Origin: Pseudomonas morbosilactucae
Lineage (GTDB): Bacteria > Pseudomonadota > Gammaproteobacteria > Pseudomonadales > Pseudomonadaceae
Direction of reading: 5' to 3'
NCBI RefSeq assembly: GCF_023241715.1
Contig: NZ_JALQCW010000019.1
Span: 51,018 to 115,017, forward strand
Length of the DNA: 64,000 bases
Shown here: positions 43,400 through 52,314 of the stretch, piece after piece
How positions within the stretch are numbered: the stretch's first letter is position 1
Layout of the letters: every line of letters begins with the position of its first letter
The notes under the pieces: model-generated
The model's database searches: none
Told to the model about the DNA's origin: nothing
Seen by the model: the letters and a program-made list of their open reading frames with translations, nothing else
Position numbers and translations under genes: made by a program

Positions 43400-44159
43400 A
43401 TGACCGATAAAGCCTTTGCTCAGGCCGATCCTGACTGGCTGGCGTTGATCAGCTCGGCCCGGGATTGGTTGTCCGGGCCTCTGGGGCAATTTTTGCTCGA
43501 CGAAGAACGGCGCATGCTCGATGAAGAGCTGGGGCGTTTTTTTTGGTGGCTACCTGGTGCATTACGGCCCCTCGGCGGATGCCCCGCCCGTGGCGCCCCA
43601 GGTGCAGCGCAACGTGCGCCTGGGCGCGCCGTTGCCCGGGGTGGACATTGTCTGCGAAGAGCAGGCCTGGCCCCTCAGCGAACACGCTGCCGATGTGGTG
43701 GTGCTGCAACACGGCCTGGATTTCTGCCTGTCGCCCCACGGCCTGCTGCGGGAAGCGGCGAGCAGCGTGCGCCCGGGTGGCCATTTGCTGATCGTCGGCA
43801 TTAACCCCTGGAGCAGTTGGGGCTTGCGCCATGTATTCGCCCATGACGCCTTGCGCCAGGCGCGCTGTATTTCGCCGTCGCGGCTCAGCGACTGGCTGAA
43901 TCTGCTGGGCTTCGCGCTGGAGAAACGCCGCTTCGGGTGCTATCGTCCGCCGCTTGCGTCGTCCGCCTGGCAAGCACGGCTGGCCGGCTGGGAACGGGTG
44001 GCCGGCAACTGGCAACTGTCCGGCGGCGGCTTCTATCTATTGGTGGCGCGCAAGATTGCGGTCGGCCTGCGGCCGGTGCGCCAGGTCCGGCGCGAGCCCA
44101 TGGGCAAGCTGGTCCCGCTGCCGATGGCCAAGGTCAACCGGCGTCACAGTGAGTCTTGA
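43400..44159 (+). pseudogene. SAM-dependent methyltransferase gene split by a +1 frameshift in a T8 run
   Basis: The first frame encodes [19 protein letters not shown]... to ...DEELGRFF and then becomes nonsense. The natural continuation GGYLVHYGPSADAP... runs in the next frame to 44159. The switch is at eight T (43537-43544); seven T would read GRFFGGYLVH uninterrupted over about 252 aa. The restored protein has a class I methyltransferase core (VVVLQHGLDF, VRPGGHLLIVGINPWSSWGLRHVF). It sits at the place of the conserved methyltransferase gene between gloB and rnhA. Either a sequencing or assembly slip, a true null allele, or slippage-based switching. Confidence 0.8.
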
Positions 44160-44256
44160 CCCCCCACGGTTAATTTTTTAGCAGCGGCTGAGCGTGCTCA
44201 GCCCAGGCATCGCCGATCCTGGTCGGCGAGCCGCGTATTTTTGATGGAAGGCTTGG

Positions 44257-44709
44257 ATGAGCGATAGCGTAGAAATCTTCACCGACGGCGCCTGCAAGGG
44301 CAATCCCGGCCCTGGCGGCTGGGGCGCACTGCTGGTGTGCAAGGGCGTGGAGAAGGAACTCTGGGGCGGCGAAGCCAATACCACCAACAACCGCATGGAA
44401 CTGCTGGCGGCGATTCGCGGGCTCGAAGAGCTCAAGCGCGAGTGCGACGTGCTGCTGGTCACCGACTCCCAGTACGTGATGAAGGGCATCAACGAGTGGA
44501 TGGCCAACTGGAAGAAGCGTGGTTGGAAAACCGCCGCCAAGGAGCCGGTGAAAAACGCCGACCTGTGGCAGCAGCTCGACGCCCAGGTCAACCGCCACAA
44601 GGTCACCTGGAAATGGGTCCGCGGCCACACCGGCCACCACGGCAACGAGCGTGCCGACCAACTGGCCAACCGTGGCGTTGACGAAGTGCGCGGTTACAAG
44701 CAGAGCTGA
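44257..44709 (+). CDS. rnhA: Ribonuclease HI
   Basis: Degrades RNA in RNA:DNA hybrids. The 150-aa protein has all four catalytic acids in canonical positions: Asp10 (FTDG), Glu48 (RMELLAAI), Asp70 (VTDSQYV) and Asp134 (ERADQLAN), plus His124 in GHTGHHGN. The ribosome site GGAAGG is just upstream. It is followed by dnaQ on the same strand, the conserved arrangement. Confidence 0.97.
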   Translation: MSDSVEIFTDGACKGNPGPGGWGALLVCKGVEKELWGGEANTTNNRMELLAAIRGLEELKRECDVLLVTDSQYVMKGINEWMANWKKRGWKTAAKEPVKNADLWQQLDAQVNRHKVTWKWVRGHTGHHGNERADQLANRGVDEVRGYKQS

Positions 44710-44801
44710 ACCCGCGCGGGAGCCGCTCTTCGGACGAGCGCCCGCAGCGCCTTTAGCGTGTTAAAATCCCGTCTTTTTGAAGCACTGAGAACCGATTCCT
44801 G

Positions 44802-45557
44802 ATGGCCAACAGATCTGTTGTACTCGATACCGAAACCACCGGCATGCCGGTGACCGACGGCCACCGGATCATTGAAATCGGTTGCGTCGAATTGATCGGT
44901 CGGCGCCTCACCGGGCGTCATTTCCATGTGTACCTGCAGCCGGACCGTGAGAGTGACGAAGGCGCCATCGGCGTCCACGGTATTACCAACGAGTTCCTGG
45001 TGGGCAAGCCGCGTTTCGCTGAAGTGGCCGATGAATTTTTCGAGTTCATCAAGGGCGCACAGCTGATCATCCACAACGCGCCGTTCGACGTGGGGTTCAT
45101 CAACAACGAATTCGCCTTGATGGGCCGCAAGGACCTGGCGGACATCACCCAGCACTGCACCATCCTCGACACCCTGGTCATGGCCCGGGAACGCCACCCC
45201 GGCCAGCGCAACAGCCTCGACGCCTTGTGCAAACGCTACGACGTCGACAACTCGGGCCGCGAACTCCACGGCGCCTTGCTCGACTCGGAGATCCTCGCCG
45301 ACGTCTTCCTGACCATGACCGGTGGCCAAACCAGCCTGTCCCTGGCCGGCAACGCCTCCGATGGCAATGGCGGTACTGACGGCGGGCGTGGCAGTGAGAT
45401 CCGCCGCTTGCCGGCTGATCGCCAGCCCACCCGCATCATCCGGGCCACCGAGGCCGAGCTGACCGAACACCAGGTGCGCCTCGACTTGATCGCCAAGTCT
45501 AGCGGTGGCCCTTCGCTCTGGACCCAAATGGCTGAGGCCAAGGCCCAGCAGCAGTAA
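44802..45557 (+). CDS. dnaQ: DNA polymerase III epsilon subunit (3'-5' proofreading exonuclease)
   Basis: A 251-aa DEDDh exonuclease. Exo I is LDTETTG (Asp9, Glu11), Exo II HNAPFDVGF (Asp96), and Exo III HGALLDSE (His156, Asp161). A clamp-binding-like QTSLSL follows at about 176-181, then a C-terminal tail that should bind the alpha subunit. A TTAAAAT element about 40 nt upstream may be the -10 box. It is downstream of rnhA, as in most proteobacteria. Confidence 0.96.
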   Translation: MANRSVVLDTETTGMPVTDGHRIIEIGCVELIGRRLTGRHFHVYLQPDRESDEGAIGVHGITNEFLVGKPRFAEVADEFFEFIKGAQLIIHNAPFDVGFINNEFALMGRKDLADITQHCTILDTLVMARERHPGQRNSLDALCKRYDVDNSGRELHGALLDSEILADVFLTMTGGQTSLSLAGNASDGNGGTDGGRGSEIRRLPADRQPTRIIRATEAELTEHQVRLDLIAKSSGGPSLWTQMAEAKAQQQ

Positions 45558-45628
45558 GTGTCCAGGGGCGATCTTTTGTTACCGCGCGGGTGACACACCA
45601 CGCCGGGAGCTTCTACCCTGAGTTCATT

Positions 45629-45646
45629 GGCAGGCTGCGGCCTGCC
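45629..45646 (+). promoter_or_regulatory. 5'-UTR hairpin before ldcA
   Basis: GGCAGGC-TGCG-GCCTGCC, a perfect 7-bp stem 5 nt before the AGGA ribosome site of ldcA. It could affect initiation or mark the end of the dnaQ transcript; there is no T-run. Confidence 0.3.
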
Positions 45647-45666
45647 GCCTCAGGATGCGTGACCCC

Positions 45667-47922
45667 ATGTACAAAGACCTGAAATTCCCGATCCTGATCG
45701 TGCACCGCGACATCAAGGCCGACACCGTGGCCGGCGACCGGGTTCGTGGTATCGCCCGCGAGCTGGAGCAGGAAAGCTTCAGTGTGTTTTGTGCCGTGGA
45801 CTACGCCGAAGGCCGGCTGGTGGCCTCGACCCATCACGGCCTGGCCTGCATGTTGATCGCCGCCGAAGGGGCCGGGGAAAACACCCATTTGCTGCAAAAC
45901 ATGGTGGGGCTGATCCGCCTGGCCCGGGTGCGTGCGCCGGCGCTGCCGATCTTTGCCCTGGGCGAGCAGGTGACCCTGGAAAACGCCCCGGCCGACGCCA
46001 TGAGCGAGCTCAATCAGCTGCGTGGCATTCTTTACCTGTTCGAAGACACCGTGCCCTTTCTGGCCCGGCAAGTGGCCCGCGCCGCACGCAATTACCTGGA
46101 TGGCCTGTTGCCGCCTTTCTTCAAGGCCCTGGTGCAGCACACCGCCGACTCCAACTATTCCTGGCACACCCCCGGCCATGGCGGCGGCGTGGCCTATCGC
46201 AAGAGCCCGGTGGGGCAGGCGTTCCATCAGTTCTTCGGGGAAAACACCCTGCGTTCGGACTTGTCGGTCTCGGTGCCGGAGCTGGGTTCGCTGCTCGATC
46301 ACACCGGCCCCCTGGCCGAAGCCGAGGCCCGCGCGGCGCGCAATTTCGGCGCCGACCACACTTTCTTCGTGATCAATGGCACCTCCACCGCCAACAAGAT
46401 CGTCTGGCACTCCATGGTCGCCCGCGATGACCTGGTGCTGGTGGACCGTAACTGCCACAAGTCGGTGCTGCACTCGATCATCATGACCGGCGCCATCCCC
46501 CTGTACCTGTGCCCGGAGCGCAACGAACTGGGGATTATCGGCCCGATCCCGCTCAGCGAATTCAGCCGCGAATCGATCCAGGCCAAGATCGACGCCAGCC
46601 CCCTGACGCGGGGCCGGGCGCCCAAGGTCAAGCTGGCGGTGGTCACCAACTCCACGTACGACGGCCTGTGCTACAACGCCGAGCTGATCAAGCAGAGCCT
46701 GGGTAACAGCGTCGAGGTGCTGCATTTCGATGAAGCCTGGTACGCCTATGCGGCGTTCCACGAATTCTTCGCCGGGCGCTACGGCATGGGCACTTCGCGC
46801 TCGCCCGAGAGCCCCCTGGTGTTCACTACCCACTCCACCCACAAACTGCTGGCGGCCTTCAGCCAGGCGTCGATGATCCATGTGCAGGACGGCGGCGCGC
46901 GGCAGTTGGACCGGGATCGCTTCAACGAAGCCTTCATGATGCACATCTCCACTTCGCCGCAGTACAGCATCATCGCCTCCCTGGACGTGGCCTCGGCCAT
47001 GATGGAAGGGCCGGCGGGGCGCTCGCTGCTGCAAGAGATGTTCGACGAAGCCCTGAGTTTTCGCCGGGCCCTGGCCAATCTGCGCCAGCACATTGCTGCC
47101 GAGGACTGGTGGTTCTCCATCTGGCAGCCGCCGCAGGTGGCCGGCATCGATCAGGTCAACACCGTCGACTGGTTGTTGGAGCCGGAAGGGGAGTGGCACG
47201 GCTTTGCCGGGGTCACCGATGACTATGTGCTGCTGGACCCGATCAAGGTCACCCTGGTCATGCCCGGCCTGACCGCGGGGGGCGCCTTGAGCGAGCGGGG
47301 GATTCCGGCGGCGGTGGTCAGCAAGTTCCTGTGGGAGCGTGGGCTGGTGGTGGAAAAAACCGGCCTGTATTCCTTTCTGGTGCTGTTCTCCATGGGCATC
47401 ACCAAGGGCAAGTGGAGCACCTTGCTCACCGAGTTGCTGGAGTTCAAGCGCAACTACGACGCCAACGTCAGCCTCGGCGCCTGCTTGCCCAGCGTCGCCC
47501 AGCAAAGCCCGGCGCGCTACCAGGGCATGGGCTTGCGCGACCTGTGCGATCAACTGCACGCCTGTTACCGCAGCAACGCCACGGCCAAGCACCTGAAACG
47601 CATGTACACGGTGCTGCCTGAGGTGGCGATGAAACCCGCCGACGCCTATGACCACCTGGTGCGTGGCGAAGTCGAAGCGGTGTCCATTGATGCCCTGCAA
47701 GGGCGCATCGCCGCGGTGATGCTGGTGCCTTATCCGCCGGGCATCCCACTGATCATGCCGGGCGAGCGCTTTACCGAGTCCACCCGCTCGATCATCGATT
47801 ACCTGGCGTTTGCCCGGGCCTTCGACAGTAGCTTTCCCGGTTTTGTGGCCGATGTGCATGGGCTGCAACATGAAGAACAAGGCGATCGGCGGGTTTACAC
47901 CGTCGATTGCATCAACCTGTGA
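45667..47922 (+). CDS. ldcA: Lysine decarboxylase LdcA (fold-type I, PLP)
   Basis: Decarboxylates L-lysine to cadaverine, the first step of the cadaverine route of lysine catabolism in Pseudomonas. The 751-aa protein begins MYKDLKFPILIVHRDIKADT, with an N-terminal wing domain (about 1-130). The PLP core carries HTPGHGG (near 160-172) and the Schiff-base Lys393 in THSTHKLL, followed by the C-terminal domain of the Orn/Lys/Arg decarboxylase family. ATG 45667 is supported by AGGA upstream; an in-frame ATG at 45655 has none. Synteny with PA1818 supports lysine rather than arginine or ornithine. Confidence 0.92.
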   Translation: MYKDLKFPILIVHRDIKADTVAGDRVRGIARELEQESFSVFCAVDYAEGRLVASTHHGLACMLIAAEGAGENTHLLQNMVGLIRLARVRAPALPIFALGEQVTLENAPADAMSELNQLRGILYLFEDTVPFLARQVARAARNYLDGLLPPFFKALVQHTADSNYSWHTPGHGGGVAYRKSPVGQAFHQFFGENTLRSDLSVSVPELGSLLDHTGPLAEAEARAARNFGADHTFFVINGTSTANKIVWHSMVARDDLVLVDRNCHKSVLHSIIMTGAIPLYLCPERNELGIIGPIPLSEFSRESIQAKIDASPLTRGRAPKVKLAVVTNSTYDGLCYNAELIKQSLGNSVEVLHFDEAWYAYAAFHEFFAGRYGMGTSRSPESPLVFTTHSTHKLLAAFSQASMIHVQDGGARQLDRDRFNEAFMMHISTSPQYSIIASLDVASAMMEGPAGRSLLQEMFDEALSFRRALANLRQHIAAEDWWFSIWQPPQVAGIDQVNTVDWLLEPEGEWHGFAGVTDDYVLLDPIKVTLVMPGLTAGGALSERGIPAAVVSKFLWERGLVVEKTGLYSFLVLFSMGITKGKWSTLLTELLEFKRNYDANVSLGACLPSVAQQSPARYQGMGLRDLCDQLHACYRSNATAKHLKRMYTVLPEVAMKPADAYDHLVRGEVEAVSIDALQGRIAAVMLVPYPPGIPLIMPGERFTESTRSIIDYLAFARAFDSSFPGFVADVHGLQHEEQGDRRVYTVDCINL

Positions 47923-47951
47923 GTGCCCAAGGTTTGAGGACGTTTCCTGCT

Positions 47952-48542
47952 ATGCAGCCTGCTGTTAACCCGAAATACCCCGGCCTGTCGGTGCGGGTGG
48001 CTGAGGCGAGCTTTGCCGAGTACGTCTGGTGCAGCGACTTCAGCTTCGAGGTCAGTGCCTACGCCGAGGCCCAGCGCGGCATGGCCGTGGCGCAGTGGCC
48101 GCTGCGGCCGATCCAGCCTTATCGCAAGTGCTACGGCATCGACCCCGAGGAGTTCGGCAGCTACCGCGGCGCCGCTGACAGCGAGATCTTCATGGCCTTT
48201 CTCGACGACCAGCCGGTGGGCCACATCGTGGTCAGCACCAATTGGAACGGCTACGCCCATATCGACGAACTGGCGGTGCATGCCCCGGCCCGGCGCCATG
48301 GCGTGGCCAAGGCGTTGCTCGATGTGGCGCAGTTCTGGAGCCGTAAAAAGCGCTTGCCGGGGATCATGCTGGAAACCCAGAACAATAACCTGGGGGCCTG
48401 TCGCCTGTACGAGCGTTGCGGGTATGTGGTGGGCGGTGTGGATGAGTTGCGCTATCGCGGCATCGATCCGCAGACCGCCGAAGTGGCGATTTTCTGGTAT
48501 CGACTGTTTGCCGACGAAGGCCTTGGGGCGTTGCCCGCCTAG
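47952..48542 (+). CDS. GNAT family N-acetyltransferase
   Basis: A 196-aa protein with a central acetyl-CoA motif region (ELAVHAPARRHGVAKALLDVAQFW, about 103-126) and ETQNNNLGACRLYERCGY, the typical C-terminal GNAT beta6-alpha4. ATG 47952 is used (TGAGGA about 10 nt upstream). It directly follows ldcA, so a polyamine or lysine-derived substrate is conceivable but unproven. Its stop overlaps the convergent LysR stop by 3 nt. Confidence 0.85.
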   Translation: MQPAVNPKYPGLSVRVAEASFAEYVWCSDFSFEVSAYAEAQRGMAVAQWPLRPIQPYRKCYGIDPEEFGSYRGAADSEIFMAFLDDQPVGHIVVSTNWNGYAHIDELAVHAPARRHGVAKALLDVAQFWSRKKRLPGIMLETQNNNLGACRLYERCGYVVGGVDELRYRGIDPQTAEVAIFWYRLFADEGLGALPA

Positions 48543-49432
48543 CCGGCGAGCAGGGCTTCGGCCCGTTCCGTGAGCAGTTCCAGCAGGGCGCCAATGGCTG
48601 GCGTCGGCTCGCTGTGGCGCAGGCTCAAGGCATACAGGGTGACGAGGATCGGCGGCGACAGCGGGCACACGTCCAGCCCGCCGGCCCGGGCGCCCAGGGC
48701 GGTGAACGGGTCGACGATGGCCAGGCCTTCACCGGCCTCGACCATGCTGCGCATCATCTGGTGGGTCTGCACCCGGGTCTGGATCAGCGGTGCGGGGCGA
48801 ACATTCTGCAGCTTGCTGTCCAGGGTCACGCTCAGCGGGTCCTGGCCTTCCAGGCCGATCATGGCCTGGCCGGCGAGGTCCTGCAGGGCAATGTATTTCT
48901 GTTTCGGCTGCAGCCAGCCATGGGGCGCCAGCAGTTGCAGCTTGCCCTGGGCCAGGGGCTGGCACTCAATGTCAGGGTGATCGGGGTCGTGCAGGCCGAG
49001 GCCCAGGTCGCATTCGCGCAGCAGCAGGCTGCGGACCATTTCCCGGGTGCTTTGGCTGGTCAGGTTGCAGGGGGTATCGGGGAAACGTCGGCGCAAGGCC
49101 GCCAGGCCCTGGGGCAGCAATTGCTGGGCCACGGGCGGGGTGCCGACCACCCGCAGTGGCGGCGCCTGGTACTGCTTGAGGCTGTTGGCCAGGCGCAGCA
49201 GGGGTTCGAACGCGTCGTAGACCTGGGTGATGCCGGCTTGCAGCTCCCGCGCTTCGCGGGTCGCCTGCAAGCGTCCCCGCACGCTGGCGAAGAGCATGAA
49301 GCCCAGTTGGCTTTCGGCGTCACGCAGCAAACCTTCGACCTCGGCCACCGGCAACTGCAGCAACTCGGCTGCGGTGCCCAGGTGGCCGGTTTGCAGGAGC
49401 GCCTGAATCACTTCGATATGGCGTAAACGCAT
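48539..49432 (-). CDS. LysR family transcriptional regulator
   Basis: A 297-aa protein with an N-terminal winged helix (about 1-60, RHIEVIQALLQTGHLGTAAELL and VAEVEGLLRDAESQLGFMLF) and a LysR substrate-binding domain (about 90-290, PLRVVGTPPVAQQLLP, QLLAPHGW, DPFTALGARAGG). The HTH recognition helix is slightly unusual: an SQPAVSR-type block is replaced by LPVAEVEG. Target genes are unknown; there is no divergent structural gene immediately adjacent. Confidence 0.88.
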   Translation of the reverse strand: MRLRHIEVIQALLQTGHLGTAAELLQLPVAEVEGLLRDAESQLGFMLFASVRGRLQATREARELQAGITQVYDAFEPLLRLANSLKQYQAPPLRVVGTPPVAQQLLPQGLAALRRRFPDTPCNLTSQSTREMVRSLLLRECDLGLGLHDPDHPDIECQPLAQGKLQLLAPHGWLQPKQKYIALQDLAGQAMIGLEGQDPLSVTLDSKLQNVRPAPLIQTRVQTHQMMRSMVEAGEGLAIVDPFTALGARAGGLDVCPLSPPILVTLYALSLRHSEPTPAIGALLELLTERAEALLAG

Positions 49433-49520
49433 GCGTGAAGTCCATGTCCAGCGGGGGAGGGATTCAAGAGCTGAATCCTAACCCAAGTCCGTGCATATGA
49501 CTTCTGCTCATAAGGCCGGG

Positions 49521-49757
49521 TTATGAGGCAATGAAGGTCTCGGGTTCACGGGTGAGGGTGATGTCCGATTGCACCAGCAGAAACTGGTTGTCATCGAGTT
49601 TTTTGACGCGGTCGCCAATGGCCAGGCGATAGGTGGTGACAGGCTCCGAGCCAGCCAGGCCGTCTTGCGAAGGCGTGGATTCCTGGAACTCATGCACGGA
49701 ATAGACACGGCCTTCCGCGTCCCGGGCATGGAATTGTCCAACGAGTACTGCTGCCAT
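49521..49757 (-). CDS. Small conserved protein of unknown function (78 aa)
   Basis: A 78-aa soluble protein beginning MAAVLVGQFHARDAEGRVYSVHEFQ and ending in LTREPETFIAS, with no signal peptide or Cys. Coding is supported by a balanced composition and typical codon use in this frame; the other frames here are poorer. The start at 49757 is a reading choice; a longer frame reaches 49784. It is a single gene between LysR and the FMN reductase; no function is assigned. Confidence 0.65.
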   Translation of the reverse strand: MAAVLVGQFHARDAEGRVYSVHEFQESTPSQDGLAGSEPVTTYRLAIGDRVKKLDDNQFLLVQSDITLTREPETFIAS

Positions 49758-49963
49758 TTGCTTAGAACCTCTGGAGATAAACACTCAAATTTCGCTGCTG
49801 TAGACCCTGCTGGGGCAGGGTTAGTTTTGCGTCTTCAAAAAAATAGTCTGCGCCCCGGTGGAGGCGGGTGTTGCCTGGGTTATTTAGCGCTGCGAGGTGG
49901 CGAGACCGGGTCTGGCTCATCTATAACTAGTCACTTCTTCAAGCACAGAGTCGGGAATCAACC

Positions 49964-50515
49964 ATGAGCAAGGTCTACACGATCGCCGTACTGGTGGGCA
50001 GTCTGCGCAAAGCCTCGATCAACCGCAAAGTGGCGCTGGCCCTGGCCGAGCTGGCCCCGGCCAACCTCAAGTTGAGCATTGTCGAGATTGGCGACTTGCC
50101 GCTCTACAACGAAGACATCGATGTAACACCGCCGGCAGCCTACAGTACTTTCCGCCAGCAAGTGAGCGCAGCCGACGCAGTGTTGTTCGTCACCCCGGAA
50201 TACAACCGCTCGGTGCCTGCGCCTTTGAAGAACGCCATCGACGTGGGTTCGCGGCCTTATGGCCAGAGCGCCTGGAGCGGCAAGCCGGGGGCGGTGATCA
50301 GCGTTTCGCCGGGGGCCATCGGCGGTTTTGGCGCCAACCATCATCTGCGCCAGTCCCTGGTGTTCCTCAACGTGCCGTGCATGCAGCAGCCCGAGGCCTA
50401 CCTGGGTGGCGCCGGCTCGGCCTTTGACGAGTCGGGCGCCTTGTCCGACGCCACGCGGCCGTTCCTGCAGAGCTTTATCAATGCCTACGCGCAATGGGTC
50501 GAGCGTCACGTCTAG
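49964..50515 (+). CDS. NADPH-dependent FMN reductase (ChrR/YieF-like)
   Basis: A 183-aa flavodoxin-fold reductase. The FMN-phosphate loop LVGSLRKASINRK is at about 10-22 and the TPEYNRSVPAPLKNAIDV block at about 77-94. Such enzymes reduce quinones, chromate and azo compounds with NAD(P)H and protect from oxidative stress. It lies just upstream of arsR, but the ArsR-type palindrome between them suggests it is not part of the ars transcript. Confidence 0.9.
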   Translation: MSKVYTIAVLVGSLRKASINRKVALALAELAPANLKLSIVEIGDLPLYNEDIDVTPPAAYSTFRQQVSAADAVLFVTPEYNRSVPAPLKNAIDVGSRPYGQSAWSGKPGAVISVSPGAIGGFGANHHLRQSLVFLNVPCMQQPEAYLGGAGSAFDESGALSDATRPFLQSFINAYAQWVERHV

Positions 50516-50588
50516 AGCCCTTGCCTCACACCTTGAGCGCCCGACTGCCGGCGCTTGAGGTGATGCCGATCAAACAGCCCTTTACTGG

Positions 50589-50608
50589 ATATATGATTTT
50601 CCATATAT
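50589..50608. promoter_or_regulatory. Candidate ArsR operator upstream of arsR
   Basis: ATATATG-ATTTTC-CATATAT, a perfect 7-bp inverted repeat with a 6-bp centre, 30 nt before the arsR GTG. It has the same AT-rich dyad character as the palindrome upstream of arsC (18115-18140), consistent with autoregulation and with one ArsR controlling both loci. Confidence 0.7.
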
Positions 50609-50638
50609 TCGGCGTTCCATTTCTCCAGGGCTGTCCCC

Positions 50639-50986
50639 GTGTCCGCTTCGCTCAACCCCGCCGAACTGTTCAAAGCCCTTGCCGACGAGACCCGCAGTCG
50701 CATCGCCTTGTTGATCGCCCGTGAAGGCGAGTTGTGCGTCTGCGAGTTGACCGCCGCCCTCAATCAGAGCCAGCCAAAAATCTCCCGTCACCTGGCCTTG
50801 CTGCGCAGCAGCGGGTTGCTGGCCGATCGCCGTCAGGGACAGTGGATTTATTATCGCCTGCACCCGGAATTATCCCCCTGGGTCGGCACTCTGTTGCAGG
50901 GCACCCTAGACGCCAACCGTCCGTGGCTGGCCGCTGACCTGCAACGCTTGCAGGGCATGGCGGACCGCCCGGTGCGCTGCTGCTGA
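50639..50986 (+). CDS. arsR: ArsR arsenic-responsive repressor
   Basis: A 115-aa winged-helix repressor. The As(III)-sensing pair Cys33/Cys35 is in ELCVCEL, the recognition helix is QSQPKISRHLALLRSSGL (about 43-60), and the wing is RRQGQWIYYRL. It ends in Cys-Cys. The start is GTG at 50639, the only start that keeps the N-terminal helix. It heads arsR-arsB and is preceded by a matching palindrome. Confidence 0.95.
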   Translation: MSASLNPAELFKALADETRSRIALLIAREGELCVCELTAALNQSQPKISRHLALLRSSGLLADRRQGQWIYYRLHPELSPWVGTLLQGTLDANRPWLAADLQRLQGMADRPVRCC

Positions 50987-51024
50987 TCCCCGACCTTTTC
51001 GTTCCTTGTTGAAGGCTGTTGCCA

Positions 51025-52308
51025 ATGCTGACTGCTGCGTTGATTTTCCTGCTGACCATCACCCTGGTGATCTGGCAGCCCAAGGGCCTAGGCGTAGGCT
51101 GGAGCGCCGTGTTCGGCGCGGTATTGGCCTTGCTCTTCGGGGTCGTGCACTTCAGTGATATTCCGGTGGTCTGGCAGATCATCTGGAACGCCACTGGCAC
51201 CTTCGTCGCCCTGATCATCATCAGCCTGCTGTTGGACGAGGCCGGCTTCTTTGCCTGGGCAGCCTTGCACGTGGCGCGTTGGGGGCATGGCCGGGGGCGC
51301 AAGCTGTTCGCTTTCATGGTGTTGCTGGGCGCCCTGGTGTCGGCGCTGTTCGCCAACGATGGCGCGGCGCTGATTCTCACCCCGATCGTGATCTCGATGT
51401 TGCTGGCCCTTCGCTTTTCCAAGGCCACCACCCTGGCCTTTGTCATGGGCGCGGGCTTTATCGCCGACACCGCAAGCCTGCCGCTGGTGGTGTCGAACCT
51501 GGTGAACATCGTCTCCGCCGACTTCTTCAAGATCGGCTTCAACCGCTACGCCGCGGTGATGGTGCCGGTCAACCTGGTGAGCGTGGCGGCGACCCTGGCC
51601 GTGCTGCTGTGGTTTTTCCGCCGGGACATTCCCGAGACCTACGACCCGGCGCAACTGGCCGAGCCGAAGACCGCGATCCACGACCGGGCGACCTTTATCG
51701 CCGGTTGGTGGGTGCTCGGTATCCTGTTGCTGGGCTGCTTTGCCCTGGAGCCCCTGGGGATTCCCATCAGCGCCATTTCGGCGGTTTGCGCTGCGTTGCT
51801 CTGGGGGATTGCCGCCCGTGGCCGGCATATCGCCACGCGCAAGGTGCTCAAGGAAGCGCCCTGGCAGATCGTGATTTTCTCCCTGGGCATGTACCTGGTG
51901 GTCTACGGCCTGCGCAACGCCGGGCTCACCGATCACCTGGCCGGTTGGCTGGACGGGTTCGCCCACTACGGCATCTGGGGCGCGGCCATGGGCACCGGGC
52001 TGCTCACGGCGCTGCTGTCATCGATCATGAACAACCTGCCGACCGTATTGATTGGCGCGCTGTCCATCGATGCCAGCCAGGCCACGGGGGTGATCAAGGA
52101 AGCGATGATCTACGCCAACGTGATTGGCAGCGACCTGGGGCCGAAAATCACCCCGATCGGCAGCCTGGCCACCTTGCTCTGGCTGCACGTGCTGGACCGC
52201 AAGGGCATCCATATCGGTTGGGGTTATTACTTCAAGGTCGGCATCGTGCTGACGCTGCCCGTGCTGTTGCTGACCCTGGCAGCGCTGGCGCTGCGCCTGT
52301 CGTTGTAA
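51025..52308 (+). CDS. arsB: Arsenite efflux transporter ArsB
   Basis: A 427-aa inner-membrane antiporter with about 12 transmembrane helices. Family motifs are [34 protein letters not shown] and [15 protein letters not shown]. It exports As(III)/Sb(III). ATG 51025 has GAAGG upstream; the upstream TTG is not needed. There is no arsA, arsC or arsH downstream here. It is convergent, 6 bp from the outer-membrane factor gene. Confidence 0.95.
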   Translation: MLTAALIFLLTITLVIWQPKGLGVGWSAVFGAVLALLFGVVHFSDIPVVWQIIWNATGTFVALIIISLLLDEAGFFAWAALHVARWGHGRGRKLFAFMVLLGALVSALFANDGAALILTPIVISMLLALRFSKATTLAFVMGAGFIADTASLPLVVSNLVNIVSADFFKIGFNRYAAVMVPVNLVSVAATLAVLLWFFRRDIPETYDPAQLAEPKTAIHDRATFIAGWWVLGILLLGCFALEPLGIPISAISAVCAALLWGIAARGRHIATRKVLKEAPWQIVIFSLGMYLVVYGLRNAGLTDHLAGWLDGFAHYGIWGAAMGTGLLTALLSSIMNNLPTVLIGALSIDASQATGVIKEAMIYANVIGSDLGPKITPIGSLATLLWLHVLDRKGIHIGWGYYFKVGIVLTLPVLLLTLAALALRLSL

Positions 52309-52314
52309 CGGGCG

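Noticed and set aside
44186..44203. GGCTGAGC-GT-GCTCAGCC dyad after the methyltransferase gene as a terminator
   Set aside because: The loop is too small as drawn and no T-run follows on either side; left unassigned.
45613..47880. 755-codon minus-strand frame opposite ldcA
   Set aside because: Mirror of a well-defined PLP decarboxylase; low-complexity His/Gln/Gly composition.
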